Shown here piece by piece: positions 23,981-35,259 of a stretch of 64,000 nucleotides of DNA (positions within the stretch are counted from its first letter, which is position 1; every line of letters begins with the position of its first letter). The stretch covers positions 4,831,501 through 4,895,500 of the forward strand of contig NC_090785.1 of the NCBI RefSeq assembly GCF_040054535.1, read 5' to 3'. The notes under the pieces are model-generated. The model worked only from the letters and a program-made list of their open reading frames with translations, did not search any database and was not told where the DNA came from. The stretch is from Antennarius striatus. Lineage: Eukaryota > Chordata > Actinopteri > Lophiiformes > Antennariidae. The position numbers and the translations under genes are program-made.

Positions 23981-24025
23981 CATGGAGATGAAACATCTTC
24001 TCGAGTCTAAATCATCATAGGAGGA

Positions 24026-25563
24026 ATGATCAGAAAAATGCTTATATTGTACCTACTATTGGTGCTCCGAGACGAGCGTAAGTATGTATAGAATTGTGAT
24101 ATTTACAGGAGGTGTTCATTTAAAGTGTGATGCATCTTCTAAAGAAGGTCGTGTGCTCCGTATCTGTTTCTTCTTTTCAAATACTTTCTTTCCAGGATGC
24201 ACCAGTGATTATGTCTTTGACAGACAGACCTGTGATGTTGGAGAATACATAAAACTGACATGTTCAGCTGAGAATTTCAGAAACCTGTTTTGGATCAGAT
24301 TTATTTCTGGAAAGGATCCTGAAGTCTTGGGGAGAACATTTTCAAAGAATAGATTTGATCCTCACATTCAAATTGCACTAGAGAGAGAAGGATTTGTTCT
24401 GCGTATAGCAAACCCGATGGTAAGTGATACGGGACTCTACTACTGCATGGAAATGAAAAGAAACCCTAAGTTTTTAAAAGGAACAGACCTGAGGGTTAAA
24501 GGTAAAAAAAATTTCAAACCTTTTTTTTTAATTGTTAAAGCTTTTGTATTAGAATTCTTTTATCACTTTTATCACCAGTACCTTTACCTGATATTATTGC
24601 ACCCATTCCCGTCCGATCCAGACCATCCAGGAGAATATGGGATTTCGCAAAATTCAAGCCTCTCTGATTCCAAGACGAAAAGATTTCCAGCCGAAGATGT
24701 TACTTGTTGCTCTCGATCCAGATCCTATCAGCCTGACTCAAGTTTTACTTGTACTCAAGGAAACAGATTTGAAAATAAAACAAACCTCGATGGATACTCA
24801 GCAAAAACAATAACTTACAGCTTCTTCAAGAACGTCAGCTCCTCTAATACTACAGCTGATGATCAAAATGTGGCCACATGTGAAGAGATATTTTGTGGAG
24901 ACAGATTAAAACCAAACAGTAAAGGTAACTGTGTCATATTTCTATGTAACGAGGAAGTGATCATCTTTCTGCTTGTGAATAGGGACAAGTATTTGATCTT
25001 ACTGTACCATGTTAGAAATTATAAGGTATTCTTAATAATTTCCTATTTCCTATTTCTTACACAGTGTCAACAATCAACTTGTGTGACCCAAAGAGTGCCA
25101 AGATAATTATTGCTGTCTTATGTACTGCTTTGGCTCTAAGTCTGACAGTTACAGCCTTTTTCTTTCATTCAATAAGGAACATAACACAAAAGTCCCGTGG
25201 AGGTTGTGAAGGTAAGAAAAGTTTGTTTTACTGTACGTGAAATATCGGGCTATCATTATTGAGCATCAAAGCTGTATAAATATTTTATCACAGCTCCACT
25301 AAGAAATGAGGCAACAGCCGGTGTTGATTACCAAAGTCGACAGGTGAGGCATAAAGAAACGTTATCGAGACTGCGTGTGATTGTTTTCTCTCATCTCTGT
25401 GTCCTTTTTATTTTCTCTTGAGGATGAGGATCCATTGGTTTATTCTGCTCTAGTCTTTACCAGAAACACATCTGACAAAGTAGAGAGATGGGATTCAGCA
25501 ACAGAGGGAAGCATCTATGCTGACGTCAAGGCCTGCAGATCGACCAACAGCCCAAACCTTTGA
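24026..25563 (+). CDS. NITR receptor 5: V domain, divergent I exon, membrane span, two classical ITIMs
   Basis: Exons 24026-24077 (signal), 24196-24501 (V), 24553-24924 (I), 25065-25211 (TM), 25294-25343, 25423-25563; 1068 nt, 355 aa, phases match. A second possible start is ATG 24038. The V domain shows IKLTC, NLFWIRFISGKDPEVLG, SDTGLYYC and LKGTDLRVKG. The I exon is open for 123 codons and keeps the family frame (PSDPDHPGEYG, YSFFKNVSSS, ATCEEIF) but has lost the VTLQC and YYC cysteine positions and the FGNGT motif (now FCGD). The membrane span (IIIAVLCTALALSLTVTAFF) is neutral. The tail carries two canonical ITIMs, LVYSAL (Tyr about 316) and SIYADV (Tyr about 341), expected to recruit SH2-domain phosphatases. 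It is thus the clearest inhibitory-type NITR here. The odd I domain could mean relaxed constraint or a changed fold. ATTAAA at 25586 may be the poly(A) signal. Confidence 0.82.
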
Positions 25564-25689
25564 TTTACTCTACTGTTTATTTCACATTAAAAATGTGTTA
25601 AAATTTGCAAATGTATCATGGATGTAGTCCTCATCTTACAAACACAAATGTTTTGAGGGTTTGTTCGTAAGTTGAATTGTCCATACACT

Positions 25690-25935
25690 GTTATTTATTA
25701 AATTTCAATCTGTAATCACATCCATCCATCCACTTTCTTTTACCGTCAGAGGTCGAGGGTAGCTGAAGCCTGTCCCAGCTGGCTTAGGGTGTGAGGTGAG
25801 GGACACTCTGGGCACGACGCCAGTGCACTACGGTCAATTTGGGGACGGCCAGTTAACATGAAGCACATGTTTGTGGTGTTGGGAGGATGCTGGTGAACCC
25901 GTAGAGAACCCACGCAGACATGAGGAGAACATACA
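25690..25935 (+). repeat. Common teleost interspersed repeat fragment
   Basis: The series CCATCCATCCACTTTC, AGCTGAAGCCTGTCCCAGCT, GGACAC-CTGGGC, CAATTTGGGGAC, GAACCCACGCAGACATGAGG, GAGAACAT follows the order of a widespread fish repeat that I recognise from memory; class not assigned. A related scrap (GAGCCGGATCGCGGGGGCA) is at 26231-26250. Confidence 0.55.
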
Positions 25936-27342
25936 CGAACCTGGAGCTTTAAGGCCCTTTTGAAATTTTTCATTTCGTAGCTGTATTGACATTAAAACAC
26001 CTGCTTTAGAAACAAGTTCTAGTGGGAAAGTAACTCTGGATAACAAGATAACACTGTTCAAACCTGCGTTAGGAGGAGAGACTGTGGGGGCGGCTTTGTG
26101 GGCAGTACCATCACAGTGTCAGCTGCAGCACTGCTGAAAGCAGCATTAGGCTTTTTTTTTTTTTCAGACTTAAAAAATGGATGCATAATACATACATGCA
26201 TACCATTTATTTATTCAACCATTTATCCAGAGCCGGATCGCGGGGGCAACAGACGGCTGGATGCCGTCTGTGCATGGAACCTTTTTAAGATTTCATTCTT
26301 CAGTGTTACAAACCTACTGTTTCTGCCTGAAACTTGAATTTGTTATCTTCTAATTAGCTTGATCAAATTGGTCAAATTTAGGTTCAGGATATGGCATCAA
26401 ATATTGTACAGCAGTGAAAGCCAAAGCCAAACTTGTATTGTCAAAACTATCTACGTTTTTCTGAATACATATAATAAATAAAGTGAGCATCCAGTCAACA
26501 TTCTTTTTAGTTTTAGTTCATTCTCTTATTTCATTCATATGTGTCAAAAGCTCTTTACAGGTCCACAAATTGTAAATTATAAAGGTTTTGTATATATGCG
26601 TACTGTCATAATATAAAGTTCTTAAAGCATGGATTTCCTCTGTCTAGGGAGAAACATTTTGATAAACACTAATAATAATGAAACATTGATAAAAAAAAAC
26701 AACAACATTTTGAATATTGAATCCAAGTTCAAACAGCATCCCCAAAATATTATAATAGATATCTGTTCCTTGGATCTTTGTTTTTCATGGCGACAGCATA
26801 TCACCAACCTTCTCTTACGCTGGAATAGGTGCAGTCCTGTGTGTCCCTGTTATTCGTCCATCTCTCTCGAGTTCTCGAGGAGAAATTCAGTGCAGCATAA
26901 TTCAGCTCCACCGTTTCACCTTCCTAGAAATGAAATATGAATTTCAGGTGTAACAGCTGGAATGTTATTGCCTATTATCAGACTGTTTAAATGTGACAGA
27001 CTAAAATGTGAGGATGAAAGACTCAAACATTAGAAAGTATATGTTTTTATCCCATAATTTCATTTATTACTGTTATTTTTCATCAGACGGGATTCATTAC
27101 TGGACCAAAATGTATAAAACCTCCAACTCAGAGGTGATTTATTTGTACCTAGCTTTATCCACTATCTTCCTGCCTCTCATTAGCAACCATCCCATCATGC
27201 TTTCACTTTCTTACGTGATGTCAAAGTCTACGTGGAATAACGGCGACTTCTTTTTTTTATGAATGTTATTAGATTCAAATTATATTCACCACATTGTCTG
27301 ACTGATCCTGAGCTGATCTGTTCAATACTTCCCGATTGGAAG

Positions 27343-27361
27343 CAGCAGCGCCCCCTGTTGG
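27343..27361 (-). promoter_or_regulatory. CTCF-like motif (candidate insulator)
   Basis: On the minus strand CCAACAGGGGGCGCTGCTG matches the CTCF core. It faces the + strand motif at 7028, so the two are convergent around NITR genes 1-5. Motif-only prediction. Confidence 0.45.
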
Positions 27362-27532
27362 TGGAAGACAGACGTTAATGCCATTGAACATCCAGAAAAT
27401 AAACCCAACAATGTATCCATACATCCATACATCCATCCATCCATCCATCTATTTTCTTGTCTACAGTTACTTTTCCGACTTGCAGGTGGCCTGCTGGATC
27501 CTATCCCAGTTGGCCACAGGTAAAAGTCGGGG

Positions 27533-28740
27533 TAGATAGATAGATAGATACTTTAATAATCCCGGAGGAAATTGCATATATCCACTGCTCAGGCATTACA
27601 TAACAAATAATACTGGATAAACACCAGGAGAAAAGGAAACACTGACATCACAGGACATACCACAAGACATACACTACACTAACAGACAGACACATGCAGC
27701 ACTAACAGGACTTATATACTAAACTATAACTAAAATATAAACACTATAAAATTTAAAAATATTACAGTATTAAAATATAAACAGTATAAAATAAAATCTA
27801 AACAGTATAAAATTGAATTAAAATATAAAACAGAATAAAAAATAAATAAATTTTATATATATATATATATAAAAACAGTATAAAATTTAAATTTAAATTT
27901 AAATTTAAATTAAATTTAAATTAAATTAAATTAAATCCATTTTCAACCCCGTGCTGACCTCGCCACCTCCCCCCCGCTCCTCCTGAGAGAGTCATTGTAC
28001 CCCCTGATGGCACGGGGCACGAAGGAGGACCTCAGCCTCTCTGTGGAGGCGCTGTGTGACAGCAGTCTGCCGCTGAAGGTGCTTCTCTGCTGGGAGAAGG
28101 TGGTGTGTAGGGGGTGCCTGGTGTTGTTCATGATAGCCCTGAATTTAGACATGGTCCTGCTCCCCAGAACTGTCTCCACAGAGTCCAGGCTCAGCCCGAC
28201 CACTGAGCCCGCTCTGCGGATGAGTCTGTTCAGACGGTCCATATCTCTTTTCCTGGCCCCCCCACCCCAACACACAATGGCGTATGACAGCACACTGGAG
28301 ACTACGGACTGATAGAACATGAAAAGCTTAGGACAGATGTTGAAGGAGGCCAGCCTCCTCAGGAAGTACATCCTGCTCTGCCCCTTCTTGTACACACAGT
28401 TGGAGTTGAGTGACCAGTCCAGTCTGCTGTCTAGCTGCAGTCCCAGGTACTTATAGTTTTCTACCACCTCCACCTCACTGCCATTGATGATCACCGGCTG
28501 TGGAGAGGGAGGTGCCCGCCGGAAATCCAGAACCATCTCCTTTGTCTTGGAGACGTTGAGCTGGAGCTGGTTCTGTTGGCACCACTCCACGAAGTCAGCC
28601 ACCAATGCCCTGTACCCCCCCTCATCACCCTCCCGGATACATGCCACTATCGCGGTGTCATCGGAGTACTTCTGTATGTGGCATGTATCAGAGTTGTGCT
28701 TGACCCGGATATGACACCAGATCATCGCGGGGCTCCAATT
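27533..28740 (-). mobile_element. 5'-truncated LINE (CR1/L2/Rex1-like) copy
   Basis: A minus-strand open frame (28725-27943, ~260 aa) encodes the C-terminal half of a non-LTR reverse transcriptase: YSDDTAIV (the catalytic DD box), LQLNVSKTKEMVLDFRR, VENYKYLGLQLDSRLDW, RRLASFNICPKLFMFYQSVV and GYNDSLRRSG. The rest of RT and any endonuclease are absent, as expected from 5' truncation. The 3' region (27942-27533) is AT-rich, with ATAT and AAATTT arrays, and ends in ACTTTAATAATCCCGGAGG-type sequence and a (GATA)n tail, the usual terminus of this fish LINE type as I remember it. The open frame suggests a fairly young insertion. It ends about 55 bp beyond the last recognisable exon of NITR 6. Not a host gene. 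Confidence 0.85.
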
Positions 28741-28794
28741 TAAATTAGAAATGCTGGCTTTTCAGTCATACGTTCATACAGACAATGTTCCTAC

Positions 28795-30643
28795 CTTTGC
28801 AATGTTCACAAAGGGGCCTTTTATGTCTGAAGACAATCAGACTGATGATGACAATCACACAGCAGGCCAGCAGTGTCCCCAACACAAAAACAAAAGGGTA
28901 CAGGTCTCCTGGAATCAGAATAAAATGCCACAATAATTTGGCTGAGCTGAAATTTAACATTAAACCTTTGCATTTCATGCATTAATAACAACAGCAGGTA
29001 ATGCAGTCATTAACTGCAGAACTATGTTCTCTTTTATAACGGAATAAAAACTTTTTAGTGTGACAAAGACAAAGTACCTCGACAACTGAACAATATGCCT
29101 CCATTGATTCTTCTCTCGGAATTTTTGAAAATCCATTGAGTGTGTGATAGTTAATGTTTTCCTCATGTCAATGCGATGCTGCTATATTCGACTCTTGTTT
29201 CCCCTGTTAATGTGTTACAACCTAACATTACAAAGCATTCTTTAGCATGACTATAATGGTTTTACATAATTTTTACATAATTGCCTAATTTTAGCTAACC
29301 AGACTACCCAATTGTTGAAGGAGTTTATGCTGGCAATTATTATTATATTATATATTATTATTATTAATGTCGCAATTTTGCCAGTCAGGCTTCAAATCAA
29401 CTGTTAGCTAATGGTAGACCCGTGGTATGGAAAGCAGCATGAGAAAATATCTCACCTCTTTTTTCAAACACTTCACAGTCAAACCAAAGTGCAGGTGGGG
29501 AAAAAGGAAGAGAAAAGAGAGGGCCATCTGTTAGCTCAAGCATCACTTTGAGGTGTTTTGCATGGAATAAAATAACCAAATATTTGGTTCTCTGCACATG
29601 GGCGCTATCTGCTCAATAGCCAAAGTCCAAATATAGGACTATGTTACAGATGCAGCAAAAATGTACTTATTTTCTCAATGAAAGTTAAAACTTACCTGTT
29701 TTGGCGTCTACTTTTGTTCCGTTGCCAAACAGGATCTCTCCACATGTGACCACAGCACAGAAGTAAGTCCCACTGTCTGAAGTGTCCTTTATCGATTTGG
29801 ACAGACTGTAGACACAACTTTTATTTTCTTCTTCATCAACACTGTGACGGTGAGTGTAAATAACACTTGGATGTGATTCTCCTGATCCAGCTCTGAACCA
29901 GTGCACGCTGCGTTCACCCGGACACTGGACTCTAATGTCTTTGTTCTTGAAGACAAGTGAACACTGGAACCTTATTGAGTCGCCCACCTGCACCGATGCC
30001 GTCTCTGGAATTTGCTGCACAATAATGGAAGTCTTCTTATTTTTAGAATCTGTGAAATTTACAAAGAGGCATGAACTTACAAGGGGGGTTTTTTTGGTGG
30101 GGGGTCTGCAGACGCTTGGCAAACAAAGAGTGTGAAATCAGCATGTTTTACCCTTTACAGCCAAAATTGTGCCACCCGTAAAGTTCAGTGCGTAGGTTGG
30201 TCCTGACTGGCAGAGGTATGTTGCTTCATCTTCTTTGCTTACATTTGTGACTCTAAGAAAATAATGAGTATTCTGTTTTGTGAGAGTAAACCGTGCGTTG
30301 TTAAACCGTCCCTGGCGTGATACTCCAGAATGTGTTCCAACTGCGACAGTTTCGACCATATATCCCAACTTCAGTTTATACCAGTAAAATAACGTATGTC
30401 CCTCCTTGACGATTGGACATTTTAACGTGAAACTGTCACCAAGTTCAACGACGATCAAAGGGATCTGGTGAGAACCCAAAATGGTTTGAGCTAAAGAGAA
30501 AAACAAAATTGAAAGTTCAGGACAAAAAGAATTCAAATGAGAAAGGAAAAAAACATTACAGTTTATAATTACATTTATATTCAATTTATGGTACACTTAC
30601 TAAATTCACTGAGAAAAATCAAAGCAGCCAGTCTTCCGATCAT
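28795..30643 (-). CDS. NITR receptor 6: V + I domains and membrane span, 3' end not found
   Basis: Minus-strand exons 30643-30601 (signal, MIGRLAALIFLSEF), 30490-30152 (V), 30049-29696 (I), 28908-28795 (TM); phases match. The V domain has FTLKC, LFYWYKLKLGYMVET, SKEDEATYLC and an end GGTILAVKG. The I domain has IRFQC, CPGERSVHWFRAGSGESHPS, DSGTYFCAVVTCGEI and the J-like FGNGTKVDAKTG. The TM exon encodes FVFVLGTLLACCVIVIISLI then FRHKR and CEHCK, ending at a usable donor (28794). No cytoplasmic exon could be found further left: the truncated LINE begins about 55 bp beyond the exon. If the last intron were retained, translation would stop at 28766 after a short tail without tyrosines. The V domain is closest to NITR 3; the I domain is the best-conserved one in the window. 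Confidence 0.8.
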
Positions 30644-33600
30644 TCTGTCTCAGGCAGCTTTCTCTTATGCAACAAATGCCTTCCACCACGAATGGAAGAT
30701 TTTGTCACGAGGTCCCAATAGTGTAATTATGCTGATTGGCTGCAACTCAGTAAACACAGTTCCTGTTGAATTTCTAGGGCAGTGAACTGTTTTTGGTGAA
30801 AGGGGTGCAGTTCGGTTTTTTTTTCAAGGATAGACTCTGAAGTGATATTTTGAAAAATAAATATGCCCATCAAATTGATTATTTTTGTGATTAAAAAAAA
30901 TACAGTTACACAATCACACATAAGTACAGTACTGAATCTGACATTATTTTGGATTTGTAATAATTAGAGATGCTTTAAATTTGCAGATTTTGTTGTGACT
31001 GGAATTAGGAACCGGGATGGAATACATAAATATGACTAGCCTTTACTATTAATGGTGTATGAAAATTAATGGAGTACTAAAATTGCTTAATCCTACAAAG
31101 TAATATTGTGCTAGACAGTGAAAGAACACTGTTGGACCAAAAGTGTTGGTGGTCTTTGTTTCCCCTGATCAAGATGCCAAAGATGGCAATTACAATTACA
31201 AATAACCAATCAATTCAGTTCCTATGAGGTGAATGATTGATATTACCGTAGGGTGTCTGCCTGAACATTTGCAGCCATGTGTTTATTAGAATAAAGCTCA
31301 TTACCAATAGAAAAAAAGCTCTATGTAAGGAATAATGATGGAAGGCTACATCTTCTCTTGCTTCCTTTCCTTTTAGCTTGTCCTGTTAGGCGTTTCACAG
31401 CATGTCATCCTTTTCCATGTCAGCCTATCTTTTGCATCCTCCTCTCTAACACCAACTTCCCCCACTATATCCATCCACTATATCCATCCACTGTCTCTTT
31501 GGTCTTACTCCATCCTTTTTACACACCTCTTACACACCTTTTTACCTATATACTCACAATCTCTCCTCTAGACCTGTCCAAACCATCAAAGTCTGTGGAG
31601 GGCTAAATAAAACCCAAAAAATAACCAACCACAGTCGCACAGATTGTCTTGAATTGAACTTAATATAAACAAGAGGAAATTTATTGAATGTACTTCTGAT
31701 CACTAGATAATCCCTGGAATCAATATCCATTCAAATAAATCTTTGTTGTCCTTGTTGCTGCATCACATGTTGTCAAAATATGCTATGGCCAAGTCACAGT
31801 AGATAATATTAAACTGTGTTTCTGCTGATGCTCATTTATAAAGCTGAGAGAGTGGAAAGAACACACAGATCTGTGACGCCAGTTCCCCTTCTCCTCTTAA
31901 AGCACATCATCTAGCCAGCCTTGTTCTTTGATGATAACATCAGTATTATGTCATCTGTGGCCTTTTCCATTCATGTTGCTCCGCCCACATGTTGCATAAG
32001 TATAGGTGGGCTGAAGTAACCCCATTTCAGTCTTCCTTCAAAATACAACTAATATATATTAATTAAACATTTCCTTTTACACCTACATTGTAACTTTTGC
32101 CATCTCTCTGTAACTGTTGTCCATTTGTCTTGGCCAGGATTCCTTTAGATTAAATTATAGATTTATTAATTATTTATTTATTTATATTTATTTATTTTTT
32201 ATTTTTTTAAAAATGAGATTGATCTTGTTCACAAGCATCCATTAGAGCGGTACAGTTTACATTCTTTCTGTGTTGAGCTTGCTGGTCCAAAGCCACGCAG
32301 GTTAGGATAATCGGTAGCTCCGTGTGAATGTGAATTGTTGTCCATCTCCATGTTTTACTGCAATGATCAAGCAACCTGTGCTGGGATGTGGCTGTACAGC
32401 ATCAGGGAATAGCAGCTCCAACCTCTGCAACCATTTAAACACATAACAGCAATCTTTATATTTCCATTTATGATGATTTTATAGGAGGAATAATTGATCT
32501 AATAAATAAACTTTTTATTTTATACATACATCATATTATTCATTCATCCTATTTCATTTTAAACTACAGATTATGAAAGGAAGACCTTTTACCATTGTAG
32601 TTTTGTGGAAGTGCATTCTTTCTTTGAAACAACAAGCAAAGCCACATGCAGTGGCAGAGATGAGAGGTAAGCTGGACCATCTTTCTGCTTTTGACAGACC
32701 ACCAAGTTTGTTTACGCAGAATTTGCATGACTTTGGTTCTCAACAGGATGTGTATCTAGAGTACCGAAAACCTTCATGGGCTAAATTTAGCAAAGACAGT
32801 TAAGCTGATAGTTGGTAGTTCTGCCTTCCTGGACACATTTAATTTAGTGTCTTAAACAAATTATTAAACACTCAAACCCATATCAACACAACTGTTTTTA
32901 AATTGTAGCTTTTATGCATTTTTATAAGACTATTTGAAACTTTTATTATAAAATCTTTCATGGAACATTTTGTTTGACCTTATTCAAGGTTGGAGGACTA
33001 GTCAAAACTGAAACAGTGTCTGAGATCCAAACCCAGATTCTTTAAACTGATTGTGGCAAATGTCAGACACATGTCATTAATATGTGTTTGCTCAATGTAA
33101 AATGGGAAGGTTCATGCATGTGCACAGTAAATATAATTCTACAGCTGAAATTAGTTAGCTTAGCATAGTCCAAAAAATGGACAAAGAGAATTCTTGTTCA
33201 CTCAGATTCAAACATCAGTATCACCAATCTAGTATCACCACATCATGGCCGTACAACTATTTCATTCGTTTTGTAAATGTTACAGATCTGTTCACGCTGA
33301 TGTGAGAAACAGTTCAAATAGCTGTTTGTGAAAAGTCAACGAAAAACAATATAATCTGAGTGAAAACTATCTTGACTGTGCCACCGCCGGCCGCAGTGTG
33401 AATGTGATGACAGCTTCCAAAATTCCATGAGTGATCAGCAGTGTCCACACCCTGCCCTGTCACAAAACTTCTCTTCTTTTAACACCTGAAGATGAATAGA
33501 ACCACATCCGTTATTGGAAGCAGTAGAAACACTACGCACCTAAAGGTGGCATCACAACCTAGGTGAGTTTGGCAAATTGTTGTTTTTTCTTGTACCACCA

Positions 33601-35259
33601 AATATATGTTTTGCAATGTAGAGAAATCTACATTCCAAAAACACATATTTGATGGTATAGTTGAAGTCTGGGACCGCTTTGCCCTTCCACGTGTCTGTAT
33701 GAAAAGGCTATGAGCAGGTAGAGCTTCCTTCCTCCAGGCTGTTGAATTCACAGATGAGAATCAGCTGAGCTGCTCAGCTGTTTGTGGGTTAGTTTAGAGG
33801 TGAAACGTTATCAGCTGATGGAGCTGATGTAGGAGCTGAACTTGACTCTGTGGCCTGTCGGAGATAGGCTGTCTCAACTAACATTAGGCTCTGCAGGTAT
33901 GAGATTATGGGGGGGTTTCTGCCCAAACTTCATACACGTCATAGCGACAGGAAGTTCAACAGAGAGTGAATGCGTGGAAGTGGAGTGGCGTGGAAAAACT
34001 GTCACTATTAATATCTTATTTGTCTGCAATAATTCTTCAAACACTACTTAGTTTTAGTTTAATTATTAATAAATGTGTTGTCCTGGTTGGTGTGTTCAGC
34101 TGTTATAATGAATCTACCAATTCTGTCAGGAAGGACTCCCGTTGAGATAACATCTAAGTCAGAAAGTGTTTGGTGTCTGGCGCTTTGACTCGGATCTTCT
34201 CTTCTTGAAAGGCAGCAAAATATAAATCCCCAGTTGGAGCCCAGACACTGGGGGTGGGAGCATGAATCGACGCTGAACGCTGGATGTTTGTCTATTTGAT
34301 GTTCATTATTGGTCGAGTTAACTGTGAAACTTAATGGAAATAAAATCATCAAGGTTAAGTCGTCAAGCTTAATGTGACATGCCGGACTTTTGATTATAGG
34401 AAGCACATCAGCACATCATTCATGTAAATGTGGTGGAATACATCAGTGGCTTAAAGCCTGGTAGAGATGTAAAAGTTATATTATGGTACTACAGTATTTT
34501 ATTTCTTTAATGTGTTGTTTTTATGGCCTGTAAATTTTTTCTGGTAAGTCTTAGTGAATGGTACTTTCATATTTAGAGTAGTAATGACTTTTAGATGACC
34601 TTTAATGGTGTTTATAGATTGAAATTTGATAAATAACAACTTACAAACAATTTAACTTACAAACAACCTCGTACATTGAGGACTACCTGTATTCTGATGC
34701 TGCCTGGTGAATGTGGTCATTGTTACATAACCTCAGTGTCTGATCATTGTGTAGCATGGTTAGGCGGTCTACCTTAAACAACAGTCCACCTTAAGCCTGT
34801 TTAAGATGCAGGTGTTGCTGTGAATAAAACAGACATCAAGCTGAAAATATCCTTTGTTGCAGGTTTGAGGTCTTTTTCAAAATTCCTCCCTGGCTTGGTA
34901 GAATGCAACCAAAAAAATGAATAATGAAATGTTTCCTCATCTAACGTCTCCCATGATCTGTGGCCATCACAAGGCTTTTGCTCAAGGGGGTGTGTCTCAC
35001 ACTTGGCTCATTCCCATCAAGGTAAAGGTTGGTTAATATTAACTACAGTTATCAAGTCATAAAGTTGAACAGTGTAGTTTTGTTAGCATGGCAATACACT
35101 TCTTGTCACCACACCCTGTTTGTCTGAGTCTGCAGTGAACTGGTTAGCACCTGCTGGGGCCAATCCCTTTTCTATCAGGGTTTGCATTTCCGCAGTGCTC
35201 TCAAAACAGCATGGACCCTACATGAAAATGAGCAATCTGAAAATTTAACCGAGAAAACA
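30644..35259. other. Intergenic region between NITR 6 and the integrin gene
   Basis: 4.6 kb, AT-rich, without a gene I can support. Contains a dead LINE fragment (31430-31605) and an AT-only stretch near 32160-32215. Short open frames such as that at 32573-32803 (76 codons) show no family features. Confidence 0.55.
31430..31605 (-). mobile_element. Degenerate LINE RT C-terminal fragment
   Basis: Read on the minus strand, the segment follows the order of the common LINE stretch RWFGHV ... RRM ... RPKRRFMDVV, but with stops and frameshifts (visible scraps FDGLDRS, KTKETVDG, LVLERRM). The pyrimidine-rich + strand with TATATCCATCCAC repeats is typical of this fish element. Assignment from memory. 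Confidence 0.45.

Larger units (their letters stand above)
21561..24025. other. Intergenic region before NITR 5
   Basis: 2.5 kb of AT-rich DNA with the orphan promoter block, the hairpin at 22438 and, at the right end, the active-looking promoter block of NITR 5. No coding exon recognised. Confidence 0.55.
25564..27532. other. Intergenic region downstream of NITR 5
   Basis: Contains the repeat at 25690-25935, a CTCF-like motif (27343-27361) and a CCAT/CATC-rich stretch (27410-27450). I searched the minus strand here for the missing tail exons of NITR 6 (tyrosine motifs after an acceptor) and found none. Confidence 0.5.

Noticed and set aside
24084-25106. A single 340-codon open frame
   Set aside because: It reads through NITR 5 introns; the V and I exons inside have splice sites and matching phases, so it is not a one-exon gene.
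27943-28725. Long minus-strand open frame as a host gene
   Set aside because: It encodes a reverse transcriptase C-terminal half with the YSDD box and ends in a LINE-type tail.
32573-32803. 76-codon open frame in the NITR-integrin gap
   Set aside because: No family similarity seen and no convincing splice partners.
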